Source: Thermoflexus hugenholtzii JAD2
GTDB lineage: Bacteria; Chloroflexota; Chloroflexia; Chloroflexales; Roseiflexaceae
Direction of reading: 5' to 3'
Assembly: GCA_945881915.1 (NCBI GenBank)
Contig: CAMCVW010000004.1
Coordinates: 62,001 to 126,000 of the forward strand
DNA: 64,000 bases
Shown here piece by piece: positions 35,902 through 45,573 of the stretch (position 1 is its first letter; every line of letters begins with the position of its first letter). A program made the translations under genes and the position numbers. Below the pieces are notes generated by a model. That model was not told where the DNA came from. It searched no databases and worked only from the letters and a program-made list of their open reading frames with translations.

Positions 35902-37474
35902 CGCCCGCTCGCAGTCCGCTGAGGATTTCTACACGATCGTTGCTCTTGATCCCGAGCGCTACCGTGACACGTTTTTCCATTGCTCCTTCGCGTACGACCA
36001 CAAAGTCGCGTTCACCGAATTTGCGAACGGCTTCTGGTGGAAGCCACAAGGTGTCTTCGTGTCGTTCGATGATTATGCTCAATTTGCCACGCGTATTTGG
36101 TTCGACTACATAGCCCTTGGCATCGATAATCGTGAACCGAGTCGATTGATCAATGTCCGTCACTGCGCCGCCATTTTTTCCATAGGGTGCAGGTAATCGC
36201 CGGATGATTGCAACCAATGTCAAATCAGGTCGTTCAACGGGCTTGATTTCGGCGCTCTGACCTTCGCTCAGGAGCTTCATGATCTCGGAGCCCAAATTTG
36301 CTTGAAATTCTATTTGGGACGGGTCTGCTATTTCGAGAACTGGCGAAAACGCGGATACCATATTGCCTGTGAGCATGTTCATGGCCGACACGGTGCCGTC
36401 ACGAGGGGCCACTAATCTACCGCCTTCGACGTCTTTCAACGCTTTGTCGTAGGCTCGTTGCATCGCATCTAAAATCTTCTGTTCCGTTTTGAATGTATTC
36501 GATTCGACCATGGTCAATTCGAGCTCGGCGGTCTCGAGATTGTCTTTGGCCGATAAGATATCGGGGTTGTCTTCACCCGCAAGGAGTGCGTCGCGGAGTT
36601 CTTTTGCAGTGGCGACTGCGTCGTTTGCCGTCGAAATATCGACATCGCGTGTTTCCTTGGCACGGATTAGTGCGCGTTGTGCGGCACTCACAGCACGCTC
36701 AGCGGAGCGCAGTGCGTCTGTTGCAGCTATCAGTGCATTTTCGTAGGTGCGTTTGCCTTCGTCATCCAGATAGTTGGGGAGCTGCTTCATGTTGAACCAG
36801 ATAAAGGGCTCAAGCGGGTCAGTGCCATAGCGTTTGACCCAATCAATGTGCCAAAATGCTTTGCTGTACGCAAACTGCATATCGATGAGCGAATTCGTCG
36901 CAGTGGTGATTGCATATTCTGTATCTTCGACAGTAATGTCTGAATCTTCTTTGGTTGTCCGAGCGACCCGTATTTTTGTGTCAAGATCTTTTTGAGAGGC
37001 CTCGAGCAGATCTTTTGTTCCACCTGGGAGAAGATCTTCGAGTTGCTTACGGGCAGTAGTTACCGCGCGGCGCTTCAATACAATCAGTTTATCGTTTGAT
37101 TCCTTCGCACTCGCAAAATCGGTTTTTGCAGCATCAAGATCATCCGTTGCTTTGCGCAGTGCTTCATCAGCCTCTGTCTGCTGCAAGAGTGCGAGGACGT
37201 CGCCCGTTTTAACAACATCTCCTGTGGCTACCAGTATCTCGCTGACCGTTCCTTCGCGACCAAAGCCGAGTTTGCTCGAATCGACAGGTGTTGCTGAAAC
37301 TGTGTCGTTCACCACGCGTTCGACCGTACCGAGAGCAACAGTAAATGTCGGCTCCTCGAGTGCTGGGTCACTCGGAATCGCGGTGGGTGTTGGTGTAACG
37401 GAGCTCATGGGGGACGCACAACTGGTAAAAACGAAGAGCCCAATAACGAAGAGGTGAAGATAATGTCGAACCAT
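35882..37474 (-). CDS. HlyD/MacA-like adaptor lipoprotein
   Basis: A 530-residue extracytoplasmic adaptor. It opens with a lipoprotein signal (HLFVIGLFVFTSCAS, Cys19) and a TPTP-type spacer. The first half of the lipoyl-like barrel is REGTVSEILVATGDVVKTGD, and the second half, GGRLVAPRDGTVSAMNMLTG, comes after a long helical hairpin. The hairpin (about residues 110-350) is rich in Ala, Lys and Glu and is much longer than in a plain MacA. A beta-barrel (IEFQANLGSEIMKLLSEGQS) and a membrane-proximal domain follow. The start at ATG 37474 has AGAGGAT upstream; 37522 would add 16 residues before the signal peptide. With no outer-membrane channel evident, it more likely links the permease to the lipoprotein encoded upstream than to TolC. 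Confidence 0.85.
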   Translation of the reverse strand: MVRHYLHLFVIGLFVFTSCASPMSSVTPTPTAIPSDPALEEPTFTVALGTVERVVNDTVSATPVDSSKLGFGREGTVSEILVATGDVVKTGDVLALLQQTEADEALRKATDDLDAAKTDFASAKESNDKLIVLKRRAVTTARKQLEDLLPGGTKDLLEASQKDLDTKIRVARTTKEDSDITVEDTEYAITTATNSLIDMQFAYSKAFWHIDWVKRYGTDPLEPFIWFNMKQLPNYLDDEGKRTYENALIAATDALRSAERAVSAAQRALIRAKETRDVDISTANDAVATAKELRDALLAGEDNPDILSAKDNLETAELELTMVESNTFKTEQKILDAMQRAYDKALKDVEGGRLVAPRDGTVSAMNMLTGNMVSAFSPVLEIADPSQIEFQANLGSEIMKLLSEGQSAEIKPVERPDLTLVAIIRRLPAPYGKNGGAVTDIDQSTRFTIIDAKGYVVEPNTRGKLSIIIERHEDTLWLPPEAVRKFGERDFVVVREGAMEKRVTVALGIKSNDRVEILSGLRAGDVVVGQ

Positions 37475-37537
37475 GGCTATCCTCTGTTTACCAGATACCC
37501 TGCCGCTACGCTGACAGGGCATCTGGGCGGTACATTC

Positions 37538-40351
37538 CTAAGGGATGATGGTATTTGCTGGCATTGGTACCCCGTTTTGGTCGGTGAGGTAGCCTTTGTA
37601 GTTTGCATCTGCGTCCGTTGCACATGCGAGGAGACTCCCAGTTTTTGGGTCCATTTTTTCGACACACGTTAAGTACACGTTCGTGGTTTCTTGGGCTTTC
37701 TTGAGGACCACTGCTGCATCAGCCTTCTGCGTCAGAATCATATCAATTGCTTCGTTGAGCCAATACGATTCCATTTGATAAAAGCTGTTGGCGCTTCCGT
37801 TGTAGCTGGCTTTTTCAGTCAACGTCGGCTGCAGTGCATCTCGCAGGGGCACAAGATATCCATTGCTCTGCTCGAAAACCGGGGAGTTCGCCAGACTGTT
37901 GCGAGCGGGGATTCCGCCGTTGTTGAACAGTGCAGACTTGTCCGAAAGGTAGGTGATGACCTGCATACATGCTTGCGGATTTTCTGCATTGGCCGAAACG
38001 TAGAATCCGGTGGTCGTCAAATCTGCGGATTTGACGCCTTCTGCACCGATTGGGAGTGGCCCCATTGCCGCCGGATTCATTTTGGGAGCAGACGGGTCAT
38101 TCTGAATATTCATTGGATCAAATCCGCCGAGTGAACTGTCGAACCACATACCCAGTTTGCCTTGTGCTTGCAGTTCGTAACTAGGGTCATTATTTGTGGG
38201 ATTGGAATCGACGCGGTAATAGATCACAGGCATGGGCATGACACGGTGCTCTGTCGCAAGCGCCAAGAACCAGCGTATCGCGCTGATCGCCTCAGGTGAA
38301 GCAAACGTGACACGCATGGCTCTTCCTTCGCCCGTTGTCAATGTTCCACCGAATTGACCGATCCAAAAGTTGATGTCGGAGAGATAATTCCCCATCGAAG
38401 AATACCCAAAGGTACCTTCACCGGTGAGCGCTTTGGCTGCCTGCAGAAAATCTTCGGGAGTCCATTTGGCTGACGGCTCGCCCACTCCTGCGGTACGCAG
38501 TGTGTCGGGGAAGTACACGAGCCCACGGCCGGTGTATGTGTATGGGTACCCAAATAACTTCCCATCACGTGACATCAGCGAAAACAATGTAGGTGAGATA
38601 TCATCCGCTGCCAGCGTCCCGTTTTCGTCAATGAGTGGCTGTAAATCCATCACAGCGCCTAATTCGGCATCGGTGGCAGGCAAGCTGCCACCCCAGTAGA
38701 AGCAATCAGCCATGGTTGCCATATCGGTGAAGTTGATAGTCGTCGTGATATTGTCTGTTGAAATGAGTTTGACAAAGACATCGGGATTGGTAGCCGTCAT
38801 CTCTTTTAGTTGGCGACGGATATCAGACCCAGACAACCCGTAGGCTGCATAAGTTACTGTCGTCTGATTTGGTTTTGCTTCCTGCGCTGAAGGCGTTGCG
38901 ATGACAACGGGACGGGAATCTGGAGTCGGGCTCGGAGTCATATTGGGCGGATTTACTGATGCTTGCAGATTTTGATACGCAGCTTGTAGCGCCTGCTCTG
39001 GAGTTTTTGGTTCTTGTTCGAACAATCCCCATGTAGCATTCAGAACATTGTAGTACACGGTGAAGTCGCTATTTGGTGCGAAGCGAAGTGGGGGGAATTG
39101 CGCAAATGTATATAAATAACTCTCGTTTCGCGCGGTCTCGTCACTGTTCACGGGTGGGAACTGATCATTGAGTGACTGACGAGCATAGTAGTAGCCAGGC
39201 AGATTCGATGACTTGGAGTCATTCGGGATTGGCTGACGGGTCAACCATTCTACAAATGTCCACGCAGCTTGTGGGGAACGGGTCCCGCTACTCACGAGAT
39301 AGCCCTCGGAACTGGTCATTGTGTCAATATACGATCCAGGAGGCATCACTGCTGAACCAATAGCAAACGTCAACGCCTGACTCTGGTCACCACCCCAAAT
39401 AGCCGATTCGTTCCAGAGTCCGACTTTGCCGTCGCGTACCAGTTGTGTCGGGTCAGTAAACATCGCGGGATCTTTGCCGCCTTCGATACGGCCGTAATCC
39501 ATCACTCCGAAATTGTTACCCGGTCCCAAAACCACACCACGATCGATGTAATCTTTGTACAGACGCAACGCTTCAATGATTTTGGGATCATCAGCTTTGA
39601 GTTCGTTCGGCTGCATCCCGAGCGTGTCGACGCCTACTTTGTCGAGCAAAAAGTTGAAGAGAATATTGCCACCGGTGGCATCGTACCAACCATACTGCGT
39701 GACAACGCCGTTTTCTTTCTTGGTGAGTTGTTCGGCAACAGCAATAAGGTCTGCGAACGACCAATTTTGTGATGGAGCAGGCACGGACGCTTTGCTGAAT
39801 AGGTCTTTGTGATAGCTCAGAGCCACGACATTCACGGCACGAGGGAGTGCATAGACAGTATCTGCGCCACTATACCGTTCCAGAATACCTGGGTAATAAT
39901 CTGCACGGTCGAATGAGGTGTCTGCATCCATATATGGCTTGATATCGAGTGCCAAACCAGCGGAGATACCCTCGTTGTTCAACCAAAATGATGGGGCGAT
40001 GTCGACTGCGCTGACGATACGCCGAAGAATACTGGTTGTTGACTCATTCGGGTAATTCCCCGATGCATCGGGATATGTTTGTGTAACATCATCCATCGGG
40101 ACCACTACGACCTGAATGTCAGGATGTTCTTTTTCGAATCGCTCGATGATTGTCTCGTACACCGGTCGCTCGTAGTCGTATACCCCAAATGCAATGGTCG
40201 TATCGGACGTTTCACCGCTTGGTTTACTGGTCACATTGGGCGACGCACCTTCACCTGCAGGGATGGTCGGCAGCGCACTACTCGAGGATCCGCACGCATG
40301 CAAGAAAACCGATAGAGCACAAAAGACTGCAATGTACTTTTGTCGAAACAT
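37538..40351 (-). CDS. Tandem double solute-binding lipoprotein (two family 1 SBP domains)
   Basis: A 937-residue lipoprotein (signal CALSVFLHACGSS, Cys20) with two sugar-type family 1 binding domains in one chain. Domain 1, about residues 45-470, opens TIAFGVYDYERPVYETIIER and carries ALPRAVNVVALSYHKDLF and GLWNESAIWGGDQSQAL, ending at PQAAWTFVEWLTRQP. A Pro/Thr linker lies at about 485-515 (MTPSPTPDSRPVVIATPSA). Domain 2, about 520-905, repeats the plan with LFGYPYTYTGRGLVYFPDTL, GKLGMWFDSSLGGFDP and ENPQACMQVITYLSDKS. Family 1 proteins normally feed MalFG-type permeases, but none is here. Instead it is first in an operon with a MacA-like adaptor and an FtsX permease. ATG 40351 has AAAGGG upstream; 40375 is an alternative start. 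Confidence 0.9.
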   Translation of the reverse strand: MFRQKYIAVFCALSVFLHACGSSSSALPTIPAGEGASPNVTSKPSGETSDTTIAFGVYDYERPVYETIIERFEKEHPDIQVVVVPMDDVTQTYPDASGNYPNESTTSILRRIVSAVDIAPSFWLNNEGISAGLALDIKPYMDADTSFDRADYYPGILERYSGADTVYALPRAVNVVALSYHKDLFSKASVPAPSQNWSFADLIAVAEQLTKKENGVVTQYGWYDATGGNILFNFLLDKVGVDTLGMQPNELKADDPKIIEALRLYKDYIDRGVVLGPGNNFGVMDYGRIEGGKDPAMFTDPTQLVRDGKVGLWNESAIWGGDQSQALTFAIGSAVMPPGSYIDTMTSSEGYLVSSGTRSPQAAWTFVEWLTRQPIPNDSKSSNLPGYYYARQSLNDQFPPVNSDETARNESYLYTFAQFPPLRFAPNSDFTVYYNVLNATWGLFEQEPKTPEQALQAAYQNLQASVNPPNMTPSPTPDSRPVVIATPSAQEAKPNQTTVTYAAYGLSGSDIRRQLKEMTATNPDVFVKLISTDNITTTINFTDMATMADCFYWGGSLPATDAELGAVMDLQPLIDENGTLAADDISPTLFSLMSRDGKLFGYPYTYTGRGLVYFPDTLRTAGVGEPSAKWTPEDFLQAAKALTGEGTFGYSSMGNYLSDINFWIGQFGGTLTTGEGRAMRVTFASPEAISAIRWFLALATEHRVMPMPVIYYRVDSNPTNNDPSYELQAQGKLGMWFDSSLGGFDPMNIQNDPSAPKMNPAAMGPLPIGAEGVKSADLTTTGFYVSANAENPQACMQVITYLSDKSALFNNGGIPARNSLANSPVFEQSNGYLVPLRDALQPTLTEKASYNGSANSFYQMESYWLNEAIDMILTQKADAAVVLKKAQETTNVYLTCVEKMDPKTGSLLACATDADANYKGYLTDQNGVPMPANTIIP

Positions 40352-40397
40352 AAATAACCCTTTCTGCGCGTACAAGAACGCACTGACTTTGCTCTAT

Positions 40398-40403
40398 TAT
40401 AGC
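40398..40403 (-). promoter_or_regulatory. -10 element of the double-SBP operon promoter
   Basis: The minus strand reads GGC-TATAAT at this point, about 47 bp before the lipoprotein ATG. A TTGACG hexamer lies upstream with a 21-bp gap, longer than normal, so recognition of the -35 is uncertain. Confidence 0.55.
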
Positions 40404-40542
40404 CTGATGAGACGCGCATTTACGTCAAAAATCGATGAGAAGTTCATAGTGTTTATATGCTCAGGAATCACAGATTGCTCATGTGCAGAGATTTGCTATG
40501 GTATGATTAGCCACGTATTCATTGACGCAACGGAGCATACGT

Positions 40543-43344
40543 ATGCCCCAGCCACACGATCGCGGTGGGCGGGATCGCCTTTCAGCGGTCATTCATTTTT
40601 TGGGTGACCTGCTCGGTGATGTCATTCGTACGCAAGCCGGTCTCACTGCATTTGACAGTGAAGAAGCAGTTCGCACACTCAGCAAAGATTTGCGTGCGCA
40701 TCCATCACCCCAACGTACCCGTGATCTGCAGAGTCGCATTGCTGCACTCGATATTGTTGAACTCAAAGACCTCATCAAATCGTTTAGTACCTATTTTGCC
40801 TTGGTGAATCTGTCGGAACAACTCCAGCGTACCTGGGTGTTGAATGAGCGTGAGCGGCATGCCCGCCGTGCCTACGAACCGACACAAGAATCCGTTGGAG
40901 AAGCAATCCGTGACATATCTGCGCAAGGTGTTTCGGCTGCAGATGTCCAAACGTGGCTCCAGAATGCCGCCATCCGTCCCGTGTTTACGGCCCATCCCAC
41001 TGAGGCACGGCGCAGAACGACACTCGATAAGTTACGACGGCTCGTGACGCTGCTTGACCCTGTTGCGCACGATTCATCCCACCTCCAAGATCCAGATGTG
41101 ATTGCTATCGCACGCGAAGAAATCGTCGGATTATGGCAGAGTGATGACGTCCGCGTGGTCCGACCAACGGTCATCGATGAAGTCAAAAACGGATTGTATT
41201 ACTTTGAACAGAGCATTACACGCCTCATTCCAACGCTGTATCGGGATTTCGAGCGTTCGCTCACCAAAAACTACCCTGACGAGGTATGGCGTGTGCCGGC
41301 TATTCTTCGGTTCGGCTCGTGGATGGGCGGCGACCGTGATGGCAATCCACACGTGCGTCCCGAAACAACAATCGAAGCCGTTCGCTTAATGCGCATTGCC
41401 GCGCTCGAATTCTATGCCACCGAAGCCGAAAAACTCAGCCGGCGCCTCAGTAACTCCGATCGACAAGTCTCGATATCACCGCTCTTACTTGAGTCACTTG
41501 CCGCAGACGCTCAGTTGTTCCCGCAGGCCGCCAAAGAAGTTGCACACCGATACCCCCACGAGCCGTACCGACGCAAAATGCTCCTGATTGCACATCGCCT
41601 GCGGGTGACCATTGCACATACGCAGACGTTGCGTCCCGTATGGCCGCCGCCGCACGACCCTTTGGATTCCCACATCTACACAGACAGTGCCCAGCTCTTA
41701 GCTGATTTTGCGATTTTGACAACATCCCTCTGTACGAACAACGGGCTTGATGTCGCTCATGGCGCGCTCCATGACCTCATTCGTCAAATTGAAGTCTTCG
41801 GGATGAGTTTTGCTTCGCTCGACATCCGCCAACACAGCGAACGCCATGCCAGCGCGTTAGCGGAAATTTTTCTGTACGCGGGAATTACACCGGATTATCT
41901 CGCGTTGGATGAAGCGACGCGCACTCAGGTGTTAATCCAAGAGCTTCAAGCACTCCGACCGCTCATCCCCGCCCAACCCCAATTTTCTGATTCGACCAAC
42001 GAAGTCATCGATACATTTCGTATCATCACGTCAATAAACCAACAACTCGCGCCCGGTACAATCCAGACTGTCATCGTCTCGATGACTCGGGGAGTTTCCG
42101 ATGTGCTCACGGTGCTGCTCTTTGCCCGCGAAGCAGGTGTTTTGGCTTTGCCAAACGGCGGTATCGACATCGTTCCGCTCTTCGAGACAGGCGACGATCT
42201 CGCCAATTGTGAGCATGTCATCGAAGCGTGTTGGCACAATCCCATCTATCGTGCGCATGTCAAAAGGCGTGGTGACATCCAAGAAATCATGATTGGGTAT
42301 TCTGACAGCAACAAAGACGTCGGCTTTGTGTCGGCGAATTGGGCATTGTACGAAGCCCAGCGCAAACTGCGTGATATTGGTATATCGCATCACATCAGCA
42401 TGCGGCTTTTTCATGGCCGCGGAGGATCAATCGGTCGTGGTGGCGGACCAACAAACGAAGCGATTCTTGCACAACCCCCGGGGAGTGTTGCAGGCCAAAT
42501 AAAAATCACCGAACAAGGCGAAGTCATCTCAGACAGATATTCGCTCCAAGCGCTGGCCAAACGGCACCTCGAACAAGTGGTCCACGCAGTGATGAAGGCG
42601 GCATTTGCACGCCCCGCAGATCCTCCGGCCACATGGACACAAGCGCTCGAGTCCCTGGCGACTGCGTCTCGCACAACCTATCGCGGCCTTGTCTACGAAA
42701 ATCCTGAGTTTGTGGGATTCTTCCGCGAAGTCACACCTATCGCCGAGATAAGCCGCCTCAAAATTGGGAGCAGACCTGCCGCACGGCGAAACAGCCAGCG
42801 CATCGAAGATTTGCGGGCCATTCCGTGGGTCTTTAGTTGGATGCAATCACGCTTCACACTCCCCGGCTGGTATGGTTTGGGCACTGCAGTAGATCTGTTT
42901 ATCGCCAGTTATGCCGAAGGTCCGGAATCGGCACAGTCACTGTTACAACAAATGTACCGTGAATGGTCGTTTTTTCGGTCGATGATTGATAATGCACAGA
43001 TGATTCTGGGTAAAGCAGACATGTACATCGCCCATCGATACGCCGAACTTGTCAGTGACCAGGGACTCGCAGTGCGCATGATGACGACCATTGAAGCAGA
43101 ATACAGTCGCAGCGTCAGCGCAGTCTGTTTGATTTCGCAGAGTGACACATTATTGGCACGTTCGCCTGTTTTGCAACGTTCCATTGCGTTGCGGAATCCC
43201 TATGTCGACCCTATTTCGTACATTCAGGTCGAATTGCTCCGACGGCTCCGTGAGTTCCCTGACGGTGACGGCCATGAGGCGCTCGAAGATGCAATTTTGT
43301 TGACGATTAGCGGCATAGCTGCCGGCCTGAAAAATACGGGCTAG
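40543..43344 (+). CDS. ppc: Phosphoenolpyruvate carboxylase
   Basis: A 933-residue cytosolic enzyme that adds bicarbonate to phosphoenolpyruvate to give oxaloacetate and phosphate, refilling the TCA cycle. Landmarks: VFTAHPTEARRRT (catalytic His), GSWMGGDRDGNPHV, IMIGYSDSNKDVGFVSA, the mobile loop FHGRGGSIGRGGGPTNEAIL and KITEQGEVIS. The C-terminus ends in GIAAGLKNTG, the conserved family end with its terminal Gly. Full length. I start at ATG 40543 (MPQPHDRGG) because CGGAG lies 8 nt upstream; a TTG at 40522 is in frame. Followed after 13 bp by a CoA-transferase gene. Confidence 0.97.
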   Translation: MPQPHDRGGRDRLSAVIHFLGDLLGDVIRTQAGLTAFDSEEAVRTLSKDLRAHPSPQRTRDLQSRIAALDIVELKDLIKSFSTYFALVNLSEQLQRTWVLNERERHARRAYEPTQESVGEAIRDISAQGVSAADVQTWLQNAAIRPVFTAHPTEARRRTTLDKLRRLVTLLDPVAHDSSHLQDPDVIAIAREEIVGLWQSDDVRVVRPTVIDEVKNGLYYFEQSITRLIPTLYRDFERSLTKNYPDEVWRVPAILRFGSWMGGDRDGNPHVRPETTIEAVRLMRIAALEFYATEAEKLSRRLSNSDRQVSISPLLLESLAADAQLFPQAAKEVAHRYPHEPYRRKMLLIAHRLRVTIAHTQTLRPVWPPPHDPLDSHIYTDSAQLLADFAILTTSLCTNNGLDVAHGALHDLIRQIEVFGMSFASLDIRQHSERHASALAEIFLYAGITPDYLALDEATRTQVLIQELQALRPLIPAQPQFSDSTNEVIDTFRIITSINQQLAPGTIQTVIVSMTRGVSDVLTVLLFAREAGVLALPNGGIDIVPLFETGDDLANCEHVIEACWHNPIYRAHVKRRGDIQEIMIGYSDSNKDVGFVSANWALYEAQRKLRDIGISHHISMRLFHGRGGSIGRGGGPTNEAILAQPPGSVAGQIKITEQGEVISDRYSLQALAKRHLEQVVHAVMKAAFARPADPPATWTQALESLATASRTTYRGLVYENPEFVGFFREVTPIAEISRLKIGSRPAARRNSQRIEDLRAIPWVFSWMQSRFTLPGWYGLGTAVDLFIASYAEGPESAQSLLQQMYREWSFFRSMIDNAQMILGKADMYIAHRYAELVSDQGLAVRMMTTIEAEYSRSVSAVCLISQSDTLLARSPVLQRSIALRNPYVDPISYIQVELLRRLREFPDGDGHEALEDAILLTISGIAAGLKNTG

Positions 43345-43357
43345 ACGAAGGAAACGT

Positions 43358-44551
43358 ATGACACTTCCATTGGCAGGGATGCGCGTGTTGGATTTCTCAC
43401 GCGCACTGACAGGCCCGTATTGCACCCAAATGTTCGGTGATATGGGTGCCGAAGTCATCAAAATCGAACAACCAGAAGTAGGCGATAATTCGCGTGCCTG
43501 GGGACCTCCCTTCGAAGGTGGTGAAAGCAGCTACTACCTCAGTGTCAATCGCAACAAACGTAGTATCAGTATCAATATGCGCCATCCCAATGCGGCTCAG
43601 ATTCTGTCTCGCCTTGTCGCGTCGTGTGATGTGCTCATCGAAAACTTTGTCCCCGGTACGCTGGAACGTATGGGTTTTGGTTATGCTGAGTGTGCAGTGA
43701 TCAGACCAGACATCATCTACTGCTCTATTTCTGGCTTTGGGCAGGTCGGACCAGATCGCAATCGCGCCGCGTATGACCAGATTGCGCAAGGTTTGGGTGG
43801 TCTAATGAGTGTGACGGGTGAACCTGATGGCCCGCCCATGCGCGTCGGGATAGCCATTGCTGATCTCGTTGCTGGTATGCATGCGGCGTATGCAGTCATG
43901 GTTGCCGCACTCCACCGTGAAAAGACCGGTGAGGGACAATATATCGATACGTCTCTTCTGGCCGGTCAACTGGCAATCATGACCTACCAAGCCGCACGGT
44001 TCTTTGCAACAGGCGAAGCCCCACGCACCAGCGGCAACCATCATCCGACGATTTGTCCATACGGTGTCTTTCAAGCAAATGACGCTTGGTTCAATTTGGC
44101 TGTGGGAACCGATGATCTGTGGCGCAGATTTTGTGATTCACTCGGTATGCCTGATCTGAAAAATGACGAGCGTTTTCGCACCAACCGTTTGCGCAGTGAG
44201 CACCGTTCTGCATTGAACGAACTCCTTGCGCCGGTGTTTATCCGCTACTCCGTCGCAGAGCTCGAAGCACTATTGTCTCCTGCAGGGATTCCGATTGGGG
44301 CGGTTCGTGATCTCGCCGCTGCGTTTGGTGATCCACAAGTCGCTGCACTCGACCTCATTAAGACAATGCAGCACCCCACCGCAGGTGCAGTGCGTGTGGT
44401 CGGCCCTCCGTATCGCTTCTCGAAAACACCGGGAAGCATCCGACGGTACCCTCCGCTCCTCGGCGAACATAACGATGAATTGTTGGCTGAATTGGGTTTT
44501 GACGAAGACGAAATAGCGACGTTTCGGGCTGAAGGAGTCATCGGTTCGTGA
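43358..44551 (+). CDS. Class III (CaiB/BaiF) CoA-transferase
   Basis: A 397-residue enzyme that moves CoA between organic acids. Typical N-terminus MRVLDFSRALTGPYCTQMFG, then DMGAEVIKIEQPEVGD, SVNRNKRSISINM, YDQIAQGLGGLMSVTGEPDG and EGQYIDTSLLAGQLAIMTYQ, in which the Asp is the catalytic residue. The C-terminal part has GIPIGAVRDLAAAFGDPQVA. The substrate pair cannot be assigned; family members act on succinyl-, formyl-, malyl- or carnitine-CoA types. It follows ppc by 13 bp with its own GAAGGA site, so the two are probably co-transcribed, and its stop overlaps the start of tlyA. Confidence 0.93.
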   Translation: MTLPLAGMRVLDFSRALTGPYCTQMFGDMGAEVIKIEQPEVGDNSRAWGPPFEGGESSYYLSVNRNKRSISINMRHPNAAQILSRLVASCDVLIENFVPGTLERMGFGYAECAVIRPDIIYCSISGFGQVGPDRNRAAYDQIAQGLGGLMSVTGEPDGPPMRVGIAIADLVAGMHAAYAVMVAALHREKTGEGQYIDTSLLAGQLAIMTYQAARFFATGEAPRTSGNHHPTICPYGVFQANDAWFNLAVGTDDLWRRFCDSLGMPDLKNDERFRTNRLRSEHRSALNELLAPVFIRYSVAELEALLSPAGIPIGAVRDLAAAFGDPQVAALDLIKTMQHPTAGAVRVVGPPYRFSKTPGSIRRYPPLLGEHNDELLAELGFDEDEIATFRAEGVIGS

Positions 44552-45345
44552 GTAAACCACCTCGTATGCGTCTCGATTTGCTCGTTGTGGCGCGTGGACT
44601 CGCGGAATCGCGTGCTAAAGCGCAGGCACTCATCTTGACAGGCTCAATCAAAGTCAATCACGAAACTTGTCGCCGCCCCGGTGAATCACTCCTCCTTGAC
44701 GCAACGATTGAACTCGTACAAAGCCTGCCCTACGTCAGTCGCGGTGGGTACAAGCTCGCCCATGCACTCGATACCTTCCAAATCGATCCCACGGGAATGA
44801 CCGCACTCGATGTCGGTGCATCTACGGGTGGCTTCACCGATGTCCTGTTACAACGCGGTGCGACAGCGGTGTATGCAGTCGATGTGGGCTATGGAATCCT
44901 CGATTATCGTATTCGGAGCGATCCACGGGTCGTTGTCCTGGAACGAACCAATATACGGTATCTGTCGGAATTGCCTGCTGCCGAGCACGCATCGTTGCCC
45001 CCTCAAGGAGCGGTGATTGATGTCGCATTTATCTCGCTGCGCCTCGTATTGCCAGCGGTGAAAGATTTACTCCACACCGATGCATGGATTATTGCCCTCA
45101 TCAAGCCACAATTCGAAGCTGGCGTAAATCAAGTTGGTCGAGGCGGTGTGGTGCGTGACCCATCCGTACGGCGGCAGACTGTCGTTGCAGTCCTCGCTTC
45201 AGCCCTGGAGTTGGGATACGGCTGCGCAGGGCTTGAACGTTCCCCGATTATTGGACCAGCAGGGAATGTGGAATTTCTGGCATTGTTGTGTCGTGACACT
45301 GCCATGAATGTCGACGCGCTGTGTTCCGCAGTCGATTTTGTCTGA
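44548..45345 (+). CDS. tlyA: TlyA-family rRNA 2'-O-methyltransferase
   Basis: A 265-residue protein with an N-terminal S4 RNA-binding domain (RLDLLVVARGLAESRAKAQA, then ILTGSIKVNHE) and an FtsJ-type methyltransferase. The SAM motif is ALDVGASTGGFTDVLLQRGA, with VYAVDVGYGILDYRIRSDP and VIDVAFISLRLVLPAV after it, and KPQFEAG towards the end. In characterised relatives it methylates ribose in 16S and 23S rRNA; hemolysin labels are historical. The start is GTG 44548, overlapping the CoA-transferase stop (GTGA). Confidence 0.93.
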   Translation: MSKPPRMRLDLLVVARGLAESRAKAQALILTGSIKVNHETCRRPGESLLLDATIELVQSLPYVSRGGYKLAHALDTFQIDPTGMTALDVGASTGGFTDVLLQRGATAVYAVDVGYGILDYRIRSDPRVVVLERTNIRYLSELPAAEHASLPPQGAVIDVAFISLRLVLPAVKDLLHTDAWIIALIKPQFEAGVNQVGRGGVVRDPSVRRQTVVAVLASALELGYGCAGLERSPIIGPAGNVEFLALLCRDTAMNVDALCSAVDFV

Positions 45346-45359
45346 GCGTTACAGGAGTG

Positions 45360-45424
45360 ACAATCCCATTGCCATTCCTACCCATGGATTGCAACAAGGA
45401 ATGCATCAAGAATGACGGGATTGT
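45360..45424 (+). other. Nested hairpins between tlyA and the caa3 oxidase operon
   Basis: ACAATCCC (45360-45367) pairs with GGGATTGT (45417-45424). Inside, CATTCCT (about 45373-45379) pairs with AGGAATG. The structure ends just before the oxidase promoter's TTGACG. It lacks a clean T-run (TCGTTTG), so it may be a poor terminator of tlyA or an element affecting the promoter. Confidence 0.35.
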
Positions 45425-45428
45425 TCGT

Positions 45429-45456
45429 TTGACGGATTAACGGATTTGATTATAAT
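45429..45456 (+). promoter_or_regulatory. Promoter of the caa3 oxidase operon
   Basis: TTGACG (45429-45434), a 16-bp spacer and a perfect TATAAT (45451-45456). The leader to the subunit II start at 45574 would be about 110 nt. Confidence 0.8.
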
Positions 45457-45573
45457 CAACAAGTGTATGCAACTGGCTTTGTCTCAGCAAAACACATGTG
45501 TTATTGTACGATTCGTACATTTTTTCACAATGTCTTCTGCAGTGACAATCTGGCGGGTGGTAAAGGAGCAAGA

